From Paraburkholderia lycopersici (GTDB lineage Bacteria > Pseudomonadota > Gammaproteobacteria > Burkholderiales > Burkholderiaceae), in the NCBI RefSeq assembly GCF_900096975.1, contig NZ_FMYQ01000046.1, positions 1 to 34,189 of the forward strand: a DNA stretch of 34,189 nucleotides, given 5' to 3'. The notes beneath the pieces were generated by a model. It was not told the origin of the DNA, did not search any database, and saw nothing but the letters and a program-made list of their open reading frames with translations. The position numbers and the translations under genes are program-made. Each line of letters begins with the position of its first letter. Position 1 is the stretch's first letter. Shown here one piece after another: positions 17,083 through 25,720 of the stretch.

Positions 17083-18402
17083 TCAGCGCGTGCACGTGCC
17101 CATCACGAAGAAGCCATTGGCGTTCACTTCGTCGAGGTAGCTGATCTGCGTGGCGCTGACCGGCAGGAACATGAACGCGCCCGTGACGCTCTGGTTCTGA
17201 TACGAGCCGGTCCATTGGCCCGCCACGAGGCCAGCCACGTTCGCCGGGGCGAGCGTGAGCTGCGATTGCGACGCGCGAGGATCGAAGGTGCGGTTGTAGA
17301 AGAGCGAGACAGGCGCCATTTGCGTGCTTGCGGAGCCGTCTGCGTTGAGCGCTTGCAATTGCGTGCCGGAGAATCGTGCGAGCGTGGTCTGCGCCGCGCC
17401 GGTCAGGCGATTGCTGTTGTCGGCCACGCCGGGTTCCGTGCAGGTCCACGTACCGTCGAGCGCACCGGCCGCAAGGGCGTTCGCGCTGGTGAGCGTCCAC
17501 GTGCCGGTGCGGAAGGTGCCGTCGGTGTTGTTGCCCGCCTGATCGATGAAGATCGACGTGGCGCCCTGTTGCGCGCTCACGAAGGCGCGGCCGAGCAGAT
17601 TGCCGCCGAGCGTAATGTCGAAGGCGCCGGGATAGAGCGCCTGGTTCGGATCGGCCATGATCGTGCCGGTGTCCGTCGTGGCATTGCCGCTCGAAGGATC
17701 GTAGTTCGTGCAGGTTGCCGACCACGGCTGGCCCGAGCAGAAGCGCAGCGTGCCGTCGGCGTCGATCTTCACCTGGCCCGCTTCGGCGTCCTGATCGCCT
17801 TGCGGGACGCCACCCGCCGAATAATTGCCAGAGAGCTTCACGAAGCTGTACGTGCCCGCGAGCGCCGCCGCGCTCGTCACGCCGTTGTTGGTCGCGAGAA
17901 TCTGTCCTTGCAGCAGCGATCCGTCCGCAGCCTTCACGTTCGGCACGTTCTGGAGCGCGCCGCTCAGGAGACCGTGCTGTCCTGCGTCGGCGGCGAGCGT
18001 GAGGTCGAGCCGGATGTTGGCGGCGGCTGCCGTCAATGCGGCGGGCGCGCCGTCCGCGCTCAGCGCGCTTGCCGAGTAGGCCGTGCCCTGGCTCGTGGCC
18101 TGCTTGGTGTACTTGCCGACCAGCGCGCCTGCGAGGCCGAATTGCGAATCGACGAAGGTGAGCGTGAGCTGGCCGGCGGCGGGGCTGTCGAGATCGACGC
18201 GCACCGTATCGCCGAAGCTCACCGTGCCCACGAAGCGCTTGCCGGCGGCAAGCGGCGTCGCCGTGCCGCTCGCGGGCGGCGTCGAATCGTTGGTCTCGTT
18301 GTTGCCGCTTCCGCTTCCGCCTCCGCCGCAGGCGGCGAGCATCGCCGAAAGTCCGGCTGCGGCGAACGACAGGGCGATGCGGTTCAGGACGGTTTTCTGC
18401 AT
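17083..18402 (-). CDS. Large putative lipoprotein
   Basis: A 439-residue exported protein. The signal ends in MLAAC, with the lipidated Cys near residue 25 followed by a Gly/Ser/Asn/Thr-rich linker. The mature part is low in Lys and rich in Gly, Ala, Thr and short beta-strand patterns (TWTLTSANALAAGALDGTWTC, GQWTGSYQNQSVTGAFMFLP). It has several Cys residues that could form disulfides, including a near-terminal one in MGTCTR. I do not recognise a named family; it looks like a beta-rich surface or periplasmic lipoprotein. It is the first gene of a three-gene minus-strand set and is divergent from the sigma factor gene, so the 380-bp gap may serve both. Confidence 0.75.
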   Translation of the reverse strand: MQKTVLNRIALSFAAAGLSAMLAACGGGGSGSGNNETNDSTPPASGTATPLAAGKRFVGTVSFGDTVRVDLDSPAAGQLTLTFVDSQFGLAGALVGKYTKQATSQGTAYSASALSADGAPAALTAAAANIRLDLTLAADAGQHGLLSGALQNVPNVKAADGSLLQGQILATNNGVTSAAALAGTYSFVKLSGNYSAGGVPQGDQDAEAGQVKIDADGTLRFCSGQPWSATCTNYDPSSGNATTDTGTIMADPNQALYPGAFDITLGGNLLGRAFVSAQQGATSIFIDQAGNNTDGTFRTGTWTLTSANALAAGALDGTWTCTEPGVADNSNRLTGAAQTTLARFSGTQLQALNADGSASTQMAPVSLFYNRTFDPRASQSQLTLAPANVAGLVAGQWTGSYQNQSVTGAFMFLPVSATQISYLDEVNANGFFVMGTCTR

Positions 18403-18782
18403 GATTGTATTCCCTTGTTTATGAGCTTCGCGACCGTGCGCGCCGGCTGATGGCGCAAGCGGATGAACGGTTCAGATGGACGTCGCGTCGGGGCGCGGAT
18501 AACGTGCGCCGTTGCGTTCGTCTTAATGGGTATTCACTCGCGCAGAAGATTTGTTCGGCGTTTTTTCAAAATCTTTTTTGCAGCGGACGCGCTTATAATG
18601 AGCGCGCCTTCTTCAACGCCCGTTTTGCATGCGCGACGCATGTAGCGGAAAACCGCAGCGGGCCACGAGGCGAAAAAACAAACGACACAGACCACCTTTC
18701 CAGCGATGTCAGGCTTCGTTACCGCTTTCCTTCGAGATTCGTGGCAGCCGTCGCGCCGTACGCGCATTTGCGAGACCCGGCG
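18403..18782. other. Divergent intergenic region upstream of the sigma factor
   Basis: This 380-bp gap separates the large lipoprotein gene from the sigma factor gene. Its middle (18550-18605) is AT-rich with runs of T and a perfect TATAAT (18594-18599). The remaining 180 bp before the sigma start contains no other credible gene and would form a long 5' leader. No clear ECF-type AAC / CGT promoter pair was identified by eye. Confidence 0.5.
18594..18599 (+). promoter_or_regulatory. Consensus -10 element upstream of the sigma operon
   Basis: A perfect TATAAT at the edge of an AT-rich block, about 184 bp before the sigma factor ATG. The -35 is poor (ATCTTT at 18571-18576 has 17-bp spacing). 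It could drive basal expression of the sigma/anti-sigma/caspase operon. Confidence 0.45.
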
Positions 18783-19451
18783 ATGAGCGCGCACGCAAAC
18801 GATGTCGTCGCGATCGAATACGCGAGCGCCGCCGAGGTGGCCGCTGTCTTCGAGCGCTTCACGAACTCGAGCCGGATGCGCGCGTTCATCGACACGCATC
18901 GGCGCCAGTTCATCGTGTACGCGCGCCATCATCATCCGATGCTCGATGACGACGACGTCGACGACGCCTGGCAGGTCGGCGTGGCCGCCGTCTTCACCAT
19001 GCCCGGCAAATTCCGCATCGAAGCCGGCGCGCTGGCGGACAGCACGCGCTTCGAGGCCGCGCTCGCGGGTTACCTGCACGGCACGGTGCGCAACCAGGCT
19101 CGCCGCCGCGTGCGCGAGATCGTCACGGCGATGAAGCGCAGCGAGTCGCTCGATGCGCTCGCCGAGGACGAGGACGCGATTGACCGGCTGATGTTCGATC
19201 TCGAAGCACTCGAGCGGCGCACCGACTGGCTCGCCGATATCGAGCAGCGACGCCGCTTTGTCGAACGGTGTCTCGACAAGCTCTCGGCGCTCGCGCGGCG
19301 CACCTTCGCGCTCGCGCTGATCGGCGAGGAGGACGTGCGCATCCAGGCGCAGACGAACTCGGGCTCGGCGGTCGCGGTGCGGCGGCGCATTTCGGAGGCG
19401 AAGGCGAGCGTGGTGGCCTGTGTCGAAAAGCAGATGGGAGGGCGCGTATGA
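18783..19451 (+). CDS. ECF-like RNA polymerase sigma factor
   Basis: A 222-residue protein with sigma-70 region organisation. Region 2 spans about residues 33-110: helices around FIVYARHHHPMLDDDDVDDAWQVGVAAVF and the DNA-facing YLHGTVRNQARRRVRE. An acidic linker follows, then a C-terminal region 4-like helix-turn-helix (about 165-222: LDKLSALARRTFALALIGEEDVRIQAQ, then AVRRRISEAKASV). It should direct RNA polymerase to a small stress regulon. The ATG at 18783 is the best start, although the frame stays open upstream. Its TGA overlaps the ATG of the next gene (ATGA), a coupling typical of sigma/anti-sigma pairs. It diverges from mainstream RpoE sequences, so the assignment is by pattern. Confidence 0.75.
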   Translation: MSAHANDVVAIEYASAAEVAAVFERFTNSSRMRAFIDTHRRQFIVYARHHHPMLDDDDVDDAWQVGVAAVFTMPGKFRIEAGALADSTRFEAALAGYLHGTVRNQARRRVREIVTAMKRSESLDALAEDEDAIDRLMFDLEALERRTDWLADIEQRRRFVERCLDKLSALARRTFALALIGEEDVRIQAQTNSGSAVAVRRRISEAKASVVACVEKQMGGRV

Positions 19452-20194
19452 GCGACGATCGCAATCGAAGCAACGATCGCGAGGGCGGTACCGGCGACCG
19501 GGGTGCGCCGTCACGCGATCACGCGCTCGCGTACATGCGCAACGAACTGACGCTCGATGAGCGCATGCGCTACCTCGCGGACGCGGCCGACGATCCCGCG
19601 CAGCGAGCGGAGCTGGCCACGTTGCGCGCCGCCGCTCAGGTCGCCGCGGAAGAGCATGCGGATGCCACCGCCGACGCGTCGTTCGCGCGTCTCGCGGCGA
19701 CGCTCGGCATTCACGCGCCGGCTTCTTCGCCCGACGCGCCCACCGAAATGCCGCCGCGCGAGGCGGTACCCGCCCGCAATCCGGCGCACGAGCCCTGGCA
19801 TCGGCGTTTGCGCGCATGGTGGCGCGCGCACGGCAATGTGCTTCAGCCCGCGCTGATTGCGCTCGTGATCGCGCAGTCGGGCGTGATCGCGCATTTCATC
19901 GGCGCATCGGGCGGTGCGGTGCCGGCGCAGCAGGGCGGCGACGCAAGCGTAACGCGCGGTGCGACCGTTTCGTGCGCCGACGTCTGGGTTACGTTCAAGG
20001 GTGGCGTGACCGAGCGCCAACTGCGCGAATGGCTGACGCTGTACGGCGCGAACATCGCGGCAGGTCCGGACGACGCGGGCCGCTACCGCATCGCGACGCA
20101 CGATGCCGATTCGCGTGCCGCGTTGCTGCAGAGCCCCGAAGCGCAGCGCCTTGCTGCCCGTATCGAGCCGCCTGCCGGTTGTGCGGGCAAATAG
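19448..20194 (+). CDS. Anti-sigma factor-like single-pass membrane protein
   Basis: A 248-residue protein translationally coupled to the sigma gene. Residues 24-60 (DHALAYMRNELTLDERMRYL) resemble the helical N-terminal anti-sigma segment but lack the HxxxCxxC zinc motif. A basic stretch WHRRLRAWWRAHG precedes one membrane helix (131-152). Residues 177-240 form a small periplasmic domain (ADVWVTFKGGVTERQLREWL, then GANIAAGPDDAGRYRIATHD) of the type seen at the C-terminus of many anti-sigma factors, with a ferredoxin-like pattern reminiscent of protease propeptides. By context it should hold the sigma factor inactive at the membrane. The next gene starts 7 bp downstream. Confidence 0.72.
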   Translation: MSDDRNRSNDREGGTGDRGAPSRDHALAYMRNELTLDERMRYLADAADDPAQRAELATLRAAAQVAAEEHADATADASFARLAATLGIHAPASSPDAPTEMPPREAVPARNPAHEPWHRRLRAWWRAHGNVLQPALIALVIAQSGVIAHFIGASGGAVPAQQGGDASVTRGATVSCADVWVTFKGGVTERQLREWLTLYGANIAAGPDDAGRYRIATHDADSRAALLQSPEAQRLAARIEPPAGCAGK

Positions 20195-20201
20195 GCGCGC
20201 G

Positions 20202-21668
20202 ATGGAACGCTCACGACTCATTGGCCGGCTGCTGCGCCGCTCGCGCGCGGCGCTGTCGCTCGCGTGCCTCGCAGCTTGCCTGCACGCGTCACCGGTTGCG
20301 GCTGCGGGCGGCAAGGTTGCGCTCGTGATCGGCAACGCGGCCTACGACGGCTCGGACCGTCTGCAAACGCCCGTGAACGATGCGCGGCGCGTGGGCGATG
20401 CGCTGCGGCGACTCGGCTTCGACGTGCACGTCGCGACCAATCTCAGCATCGAGGAGTTCAAGGCCGAAGTGAACTGGCTTGCGGACCAGAGCGCGCAGGC
20501 GGGCGTCGTGCTTTTCTATTTCGCGGGCCATGGCTTCGAGTCGAACGGCGAGAACTTTCTCGTGCCGGTGCACGCGGGTGCGCCGGTCGCCTCGATGACG
20601 CATGCGATGCTGGTCTCGCGCACGCTCAAGCTCGCGGCAATCCGAGCGTCGATCCGCCATGGTTCGCCGCCCGTGACGATCGCGCTCATCGATGCGTGCC
20701 GGACCTCGTCGCGCGGCGGTCCGGTAACGGTGCTCAAGCGCGAGCCTGCCGCGCACGGCGAACTCATCGCCTATTCCACGAGCAACGACGGCGTGGCCTA
20801 CGATTCGATGCGCACCTTCGGCAAGGCCGTGGACGACAGCCCCTTTGCATGGTTTCTCGCGCCGAACCTGCAGATGCCGGGCGCGACGATCAAGCAGGCG
20901 CTCGAACATACGCAGCAGCAGGTCGCTGACGTCAGCGCGGGCGGCCAGCAGCCGTGGATCGCGAGCGGACTGAACGGCGATTTCGTGCTTGCGGCTCCCG
21001 CGCCGGCGCGTGCCAACGGCGTGATGCCGCCGCCGTCGCTGAAGGGCGACATGCGCGCGGCATCGCGCGGCACACGCGGGCGGGGCGGACCGGGTGAGGA
21101 GCCCTTGCCGGCATTGCCGCAAGCGCTGGCCGCCGTGCGCCATGCCGCATTGGGATCGACGACGGCGACCGCGGATGCCACGGATTCCGACGACGGCACC
21201 GCGCGCGCCGACGCCTGGGACGACGTGGACGCGCACATTGCCAACGCCGCGCGCGATGCGAATGCGCGCAGCATCGCGGCGCTGCGCACGCGCGCGCGCC
21301 AGGGCGACGCGACTGCGATGACGACTCTGGGCCTCATATACGACACCGGCGCGGGCGGAACGCATGACCGGCGCGCGGCGCTCGCGTTTTATCGGCAGGG
21401 GGCTGCGCACAACTTCCCGGTGGCGCAGGCGCTGCTCGGCGAAACATATATGGAGGGCAAACTGCTGCCGCACGATCTCGACGCAGCCGAGCGCCTGCTC
21501 GCGCCCGCGGCGGCTGCCGGCCTCACGCGCGCGCGGCTCGATCTGTTTCAGGTGCGCGCGCAGCACGGGCAGGGCGACCAGGCCGAGGAGATGCAGGCCG
21601 CGGCGAGTCTCATGATGAGTCGCTTCGCGCACGCGTCCAAGGCGCAATTACCGGAGGGTGCGCCGTAA
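20202..21668 (+). CDS. Exported caspase-like (C14) protease with Sel1-like repeats
   Basis: A 488-residue protein. Residues 1-35 are a signal peptide ending near SPVAAA. Residues 37-290 are a caspase p20-like domain: VALVIGNAAYDG, the NDARRVGDALRRLGFDV block, catalytic His110 in FYFAGHGFE and catalytic Cys166 in ALIDACRTS. Bacterial relatives (metacaspase/orthocaspase group) usually cleave after Arg or Lys. A low-complexity linker (about 270-375) leads to Sel1-like repeats (ATAMTTLGLIYDTGAGG, then PVAQALLGETYMEGKLL), which mediate protein contacts. ATG 20202 gives the signal peptide at the N-terminus; the frame is open to 20103. Third gene of the sigma/anti-sigma operon, implying its activity is tied to that stress circuit. 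Periplasmic location is predicted. Confidence 0.85.
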   Translation: MERSRLIGRLLRRSRAALSLACLAACLHASPVAAAGGKVALVIGNAAYDGSDRLQTPVNDARRVGDALRRLGFDVHVATNLSIEEFKAEVNWLADQSAQAGVVLFYFAGHGFESNGENFLVPVHAGAPVASMTHAMLVSRTLKLAAIRASIRHGSPPVTIALIDACRTSSRGGPVTVLKREPAAHGELIAYSTSNDGVAYDSMRTFGKAVDDSPFAWFLAPNLQMPGATIKQALEHTQQQVADVSAGGQQPWIASGLNGDFVLAAPAPARANGVMPPPSLKGDMRAASRGTRGRGGPGEEPLPALPQALAAVRHAALGSTTATADATDSDDGTARADAWDDVDAHIANAARDANARSIAALRTRARQGDATAMTTLGLIYDTGAGGTHDRRAALAFYRQGAAHNFPVAQALLGETYMEGKLLPHDLDAAERLLAPAAAAGLTRARLDLFQVRAQHGQGDQAEEMQAAASLMMSRFAHASKAQLPEGAP

Positions 21669-22268
21669 CTTTTGCCGCGCCCCGCGTGGGTCCTCGTCCT
21701 GCCAGCCGCGCCAGGCACAGTAGCGGCGAAGCGAAGTGTGCGATTCGCACTGGCAAGGGATTGCGCGAATCCGGACGTCTTTTCAGGCAGCACTTCGTTG
21801 CTGGCGCTTCTCCAGCAAGCGAACGCTGACGCGGTGCTCCGTTTCGGCGCCGTCTCTGCAACCGGCTTTGGCGCGGCGGCGTTGGTGCCATCGGGATTGG
21901 ATCGGCCGCATCTTTGGGCGCTAACGATCATTGTGGCGTGTCGTATCCCGGTGTTTCCCTGTATCGCCCACGCCCGCTGGACCGACGGCTCTGCGGACTG
22001 GAGTGAGTCAGGCACTTGGGGCTAGGGCGCCGAACCCGACATTCCCGTGCGGAGGCGGCGCGACAACCGCATCAATGCCCTCCGCAAAATTACGTTAGGG
22101 TAATGTAATTGCGTGCAGTTAAAATAGTGCCCCGTGCTGTAACACGATGCAGGTGCTCTCAGCACATTTCCTCCGCCGGTTACCCTGGCGGTGCGCACGC
22201 AGCGTTTGCGTAACCGCTCACGGCGCAGGACCGGAAAACTACCAAGACCAATAATCCGAGCCTTTGTC
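21669..22268. other. Intergenic region upstream of the first diguanylate cyclase
   Basis: About 600 bp without a convincing gene; a short frame from 21672 to 22025 has no domain or codon support. The right part turns AT-rich and holds an inverted repeat ATTAC...GTAAT (22089-22109) just before TAAAAT (22120-22125), a plausible -10 element for the downstream gene. No terminator was found after the caspase gene. Confidence 0.45.
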
Positions 22269-24059
22269 GTGACGCCCGAAACCGCTCGTCCCATCTCGCC
22301 CGGCCGACGCATCATCACCGTCGGAGTTGTCACGGGAATGCTTCTCTTCATGCTCAATGGCTTGTTGCTCGCCCATCAGTGGCGCGCTTACATAGCGACT
22401 ATCCGGTCGGAGTCTGCGTTACGAATATTCAGCGATGTCTTGCTCGCCATTGAAGCGGTATCGGCAGAGCGCGGGCCGACCAATGGTGCGCTGGGGGAAT
22501 CGCTGCCGGTTCCCCGCGAGCGAATGGCAGCACTGAAGGCCGCGCGAATGCGAAGCGATACCCGCATACAGCAACTTCTTGACGATCTCGCGGCGGAAAA
22601 TTGCCCCGCCTGCGCCGCGCAGCGCGCCATGGTGGAGCGTGCACTCGGTGAACTCGCGGCAGCACGCAAGCAGGCAGACCTCTCGCTCCGAGCCGTGCGC
22701 GAGGACCGTACCGACGCCGATGTGGGCAATGTGGTCCGGCGTATGGTTGCGGTAATCCCCCAGCTTCTGTTTGTTTCGCAACCGAGCCTGGAAACGATTG
22801 CGCGCGGCGACCCGAAGACCCTGAATTATCTGATTCTCGCCCGTCTGGCAACCGAGCTGCGCGATCAGGCGGGCCAGTTAGGCTCGCAATTTACGCCGGC
22901 CCTGGTGCGCGCGAGGCCGCTAAGCCTTTCGGAGCAGTACTCGATTGAACGCACGCTCGGACGGATCGACGAACTGCGCAAACTTATCGATCCTCGCGCT
23001 CAGGACGAGACAGCCCTGCGCGGCCGTGCATTCACCGAGATGCGCGTGCAGTACTTCGGTGACGGCATGGATTACGTCGCCAGCATTCGTGCCCAGGCGC
23101 TGACGCATGCGGCATCGATTACGACTGCGCAGTTTGCGCAGCACTACGTCCCGCTCATGGGTCCTGTCATCGAGTTTCGCGACGACGTCCTCGCGCTGGC
23201 AAAAAGAGAAATCGTTTCCCAGCGCGACGCCCAGTTCGCGCTGCTGACCGTCATGGTCGCGGTCTCGGTAACTTTGGTGGCCGTTCTGCTGCTTTCGACC
23301 TGGCTGCTGCGACAACAGGTCATACGCCCGTTTGCGATAGCGACGCGGCTCATTCGTGCTATTGCCGCCGGAGACTACTCCATCGACGTACCGCGGCAAA
23401 AATATCGCGGCGAGATCGCCGCACTCTTCGATGCAGTGCGCGTTTTGCGCGCGAATAGCCTGCAGCGTACGCATCTGGAACAGGAGCGTCGCGAATTGAT
23501 CACCCAGCTTACGGTCATGGCTGAAACAGATGCGCTTACTCAGCTTTTGAACCGGCGCGCGTTCGAAAGTCGCGCGGAAGCGATCTGCACGAAGCCAGGT
23601 GTCCCCGCCAGGCCGATAGCGCTGGTCATGTTCGATATCGACCACTTCAAGCGCATCAATGACACTTACGGCCATGCAGCCGGCGACCGCGCACTCCAGG
23701 TCATCGCCGATTTGTGCCGCAATACGTGGAGGCGGTCCGATCTGGTTGCCCGTCTTGGCGGGGAGGAATTTGTCGTGCTCATCGAAGGCGAGGCCGCCGC
23801 AAATGCGCTGCAAATGGTCGAGCGATTCAGAAAACGATTGTCGGAGAAGACGATTGCCGCCGACTCGGGGACCGTATTTTCGATTAGCGCGAGCTTTGGC
23901 GTCGCAGTCGATATGTGCAAAGACAAATCGCAGCTCGAGTCATTGCTTCGGCGTGCCGATCAGTTGCTTTACCAGGCAAAATGCCATGGGCGCGATCGGG
24001 TTGAAGCAGAAGATGCAAGGTCGGACGCAGAGTTTCTTGCGCCTACGCCGCCGGGTTAG
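22269..24059 (+). CDS. Membrane diguanylate cyclase with HAMP and GGDEF domains
   Basis: About 596 residues. Helix 1 (IITVGVVTGMLLFMLNGLLL) is followed by a periplasmic region of about 280 residues that is largely helical. Its start, LLAIEAVSAERGPTNGALGE, resembles the ERG motif of NIT-type or chemoreceptor sensor domains. Helix 2 (LLTVMVAVSVTLVAVLLLSTWLL) leads into a HAMP segment (RPFAIATRLIRAIAAGDYSIDVP). The GGDEF domain has DALTQLLNRRAF, FDIDHFKRINDTYGH and an intact GGEEF active site. RRSD five residues before GGEEF is an RxxD inhibitory site, so product feedback is expected. It makes cyclic di-GMP from GTP at the inner membrane. The start is uncertain: GTG 22269 or in-frame GTG 22191. 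Confidence 0.88.
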   Translation: MTPETARPISPGRRIITVGVVTGMLLFMLNGLLLAHQWRAYIATIRSESALRIFSDVLLAIEAVSAERGPTNGALGESLPVPRERMAALKAARMRSDTRIQQLLDDLAAENCPACAAQRAMVERALGELAAARKQADLSLRAVREDRTDADVGNVVRRMVAVIPQLLFVSQPSLETIARGDPKTLNYLILARLATELRDQAGQLGSQFTPALVRARPLSLSEQYSIERTLGRIDELRKLIDPRAQDETALRGRAFTEMRVQYFGDGMDYVASIRAQALTHAASITTAQFAQHYVPLMGPVIEFRDDVLALAKREIVSQRDAQFALLTVMVAVSVTLVAVLLLSTWLLRQQVIRPFAIATRLIRAIAAGDYSIDVPRQKYRGEIAALFDAVRVLRANSLQRTHLEQERRELITQLTVMAETDALTQLLNRRAFESRAEAICTKPGVPARPIALVMFDIDHFKRINDTYGHAAGDRALQVIADLCRNTWRRSDLVARLGGEEFVVLIEGEAAANALQMVERFRKRLSEKTIAADSGTVFSISASFGVAVDMCKDKSQLESLLRRADQLLYQAKCHGRDRVEAEDARSDAEFLAPTPPG

Positions 24060-24160
24060 TCCTGATTCTCACTTGCGCCCGGTATCGCCGAAAAGCCTCT
24101 GCGGTGGCGCGCGTTGCCTTCCCGACTGCCGGGCGAATCCGCAAGCGCCTGCGAAAAATC

Positions 24161-24189
24161 GAGGGCGCTATTCACTGGTATAGCGCCTC
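24161..24189 (+). terminator. Hairpin downstream of the diguanylate cyclase
   Basis: GAGGGCGCTAT pairs with ATAGCGCCTC across a loop of about 8 bases, a 10-bp stem with one bulged G, 100 bp after the stop codon. No run of T follows, so it is at best a weak or factor-assisted terminator. Confidence 0.4.
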
Positions 24190-24429
24190 GCTTACCGGCC
24201 GTAACCGAAGTCATAGTCATCTACCGCCGCGTCGCGCGCCTGGGCGGTAGCGTGGATGGCCGGACACAGTCCGCACATCGAGCGGTATGCGGTGAGTGCT
24301 AGCAGGTCAAGGAGTCCGCGCGCCCGAGACCCTCTGTCGATCGTGCTTTGTCAGCGCGAATATTCAAGGGGAAAAGAGTCTGAGGAGGTGGGAGTTTCCA
24401 ATTTATATTTGGAGTGCAAATCAATGACA

Positions 24430-24448
24430 TCAGTCCATGATGGACTGA
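24430..24448. repeat. 19-bp near-perfect palindrome
   Basis: TCAGTCCAT and ATGGACTGA are exact reverse complements around a single G. It lies about 100 bp beyond the alcohol dehydrogenase stop, where it could be an operator for an unrecognised small gene or a terminator stem. It overlaps the start of the 31-codon frame at 24424. Confidence 0.6.
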
Positions 24449-24547
24449 AATGCAAGATGCGCCGGCAATCACACGCGTTGATGGAACCGGCGCAGTCACG
24501 ACTGCGGGGCTCCCCTTGAGGCGTTGCCATCGAGGGGATGCCATGTC

Positions 24548-25720
24548 TTACATGGCCGCCTGGAAGATGGCGATGACCTGGTTGAGCGTGGCCTTGCGCG
24601 GGTTGGTCAGCATGCACGCGTCCTTCTGCGCGTTGTGCGCCATGACTTCGTGGTCTTCTGCCTTCACGCCGAGCCCCGCCAGGCCCGACGGAATGCCGAT
24701 GGACCCCGACAGGCCGCGGATGGCGGTAATGGCCGCTGCCGCCGCTTCCGTGGTGGAAAGGCCTGCCGTGTTGACGCCAAGCAGTGCGGCAATGCTCGCG
24801 AAGCGTTCGGGCGCGGCAATGAGGTTGAATTCCGAAACGTGCGGCAGCAGGATCGCGTTGCACACGCCGTGCGGCAAGTTGTAGAAACCGCCGAGCTGAT
24901 GCGCCATCGCATGCACGTAACCGAGCGACGCGTTGTTGAACGCCATGCCGGCGAGGTACTGCGCATAGCACATCGCCGCGCGCGCTTCCATGGATTCGCC
25001 GTTGGCCACCGCCTTCGGCAGCCATTCGCCGATCAGCGCGATGGCCTTCTCCGCGCAGGCGTCGGTAATGGGCGTGGCCGCCGTGGAGACGTAGGCCTCG
25101 ACCGCGTGGGTCAGCGCGTCCATGCCGGTGGCCGCGGTCAACGCGGGGGGCATGGCGACCATCAGGCGCGGATCGTCGATCGCGATGAGCGGCGTGCAGC
25201 GCCAGTCGACGATGGCCATCTTCACGTGGTTGCTGGAATTGGTGATGATGCAAAAGCGCGTCATCTCCGCAGCCGTGCCCGCCGTCGTGTTGATCGAGAT
25301 GAGCGGCGTCATCGGAACGCTGGACTTGTCGACGCCTTCGTAGTCGCGGATGTGGCCACCGCCCGCGGTCACGAGGCCGATGCCCTTGGCGCAGTCATGC
25401 GAGGACCCGCCGCCCAGCGAAACGATGAAGTCGCACCGTTCCTTCTCGTACAGTTTGACGCCGTCATGGACGTTGACGTCGGTGGGATTGGGCTCGGCGC
25501 CCGGGAAGATGACGGCCTGCAGCCCGGCCTCGCGGATATAGCCCGCAATGATCTCGGACAGCCCCATCTTGTGCAGGCCGGCGTCGGTCACGATGAGCGC
25601 CTTTTTTGCGCCCAGCGCTTTGGCACGCGAGCCTGTCTCGCGTGCGCAGCCCGGTCCGATGAGTGTGACGCAGGGAATGAAGAAGCTGTCGGTGCGATCG
25701 GCGATGCTCAGGTAACTCAT
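24548..25720 (-). CDS. Type III iron-containing alcohol dehydrogenase, NAD-methanol dehydrogenase-like
   Basis: A 390-residue cytoplasmic NAD-dependent dehydrogenase. The N-terminal Rossmann half has GGGSSHDCAKGIG (the GGGSxxDxAK cofactor motif). The helical half has metal-binding segments TGMDALTHAVEAY, YVHAMAHQLGG and NLPHGVCNAILLPH, which supply the Asp and His ligands. From memory it is strikingly like the Cupriavidus necator N-1 methanol dehydrogenase Mdh2, including SFFIPCVTLIGPGC and FPGAEPNPTDVNVHDGV. Methanol, ethanol or other short alcohols are therefore candidate substrates. ATG 25718-25720 has GGAG 7 bases upstream; the frame to 25801 adds unsupported residues. It is divergent from a GGDEF gene. 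No pathway partner genes adjoin it. Confidence 0.88.
   Translation of the reverse strand: MSYLSIADRTDSFFIPCVTLIGPGCARETGSRAKALGAKKALIVTDAGLHKMGLSEIIAGYIREAGLQAVIFPGAEPNPTDVNVHDGVKLYEKERCDFIVSLGGGSSHDCAKGIGLVTAGGGHIRDYEGVDKSSVPMTPLISINTTAGTAAEMTRFCIITNSSNHVKMAIVDWRCTPLIAIDDPRLMVAMPPALTAATGMDALTHAVEAYVSTAATPITDACAEKAIALIGEWLPKAVANGESMEARAAMCYAQYLAGMAFNNASLGYVHAMAHQLGGFYNLPHGVCNAILLPHVSEFNLIAAPERFASIAALLGVNTAGLSTTEAAAAAITAIRGLSGSIGIPSGLAGLGVKAEDHEVMAHNAQKDACMLTNPRKATLNQVIAIFQAAM

Larger units (their letters stand above)
24060..24547. other. Intergenic stretch between DGC and alcohol dehydrogenase genes
   Basis: A convergent space of about 490 bp. It contains a hairpin at 24161-24189, an AT-rich block near 24355-24430 and a 19-bp palindrome at 24430-24448. 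A 31-codon frame from ATG 24424 has GGAG about 10 bases upstream but no recognisable product. No larger gene is supported. Confidence 0.45.

Noticed and set aside
21548..22025. Short frames on both strands after the caspase gene
   Set aside because: No ribosome binding site, no domain, and the two strands' frames exclude each other.
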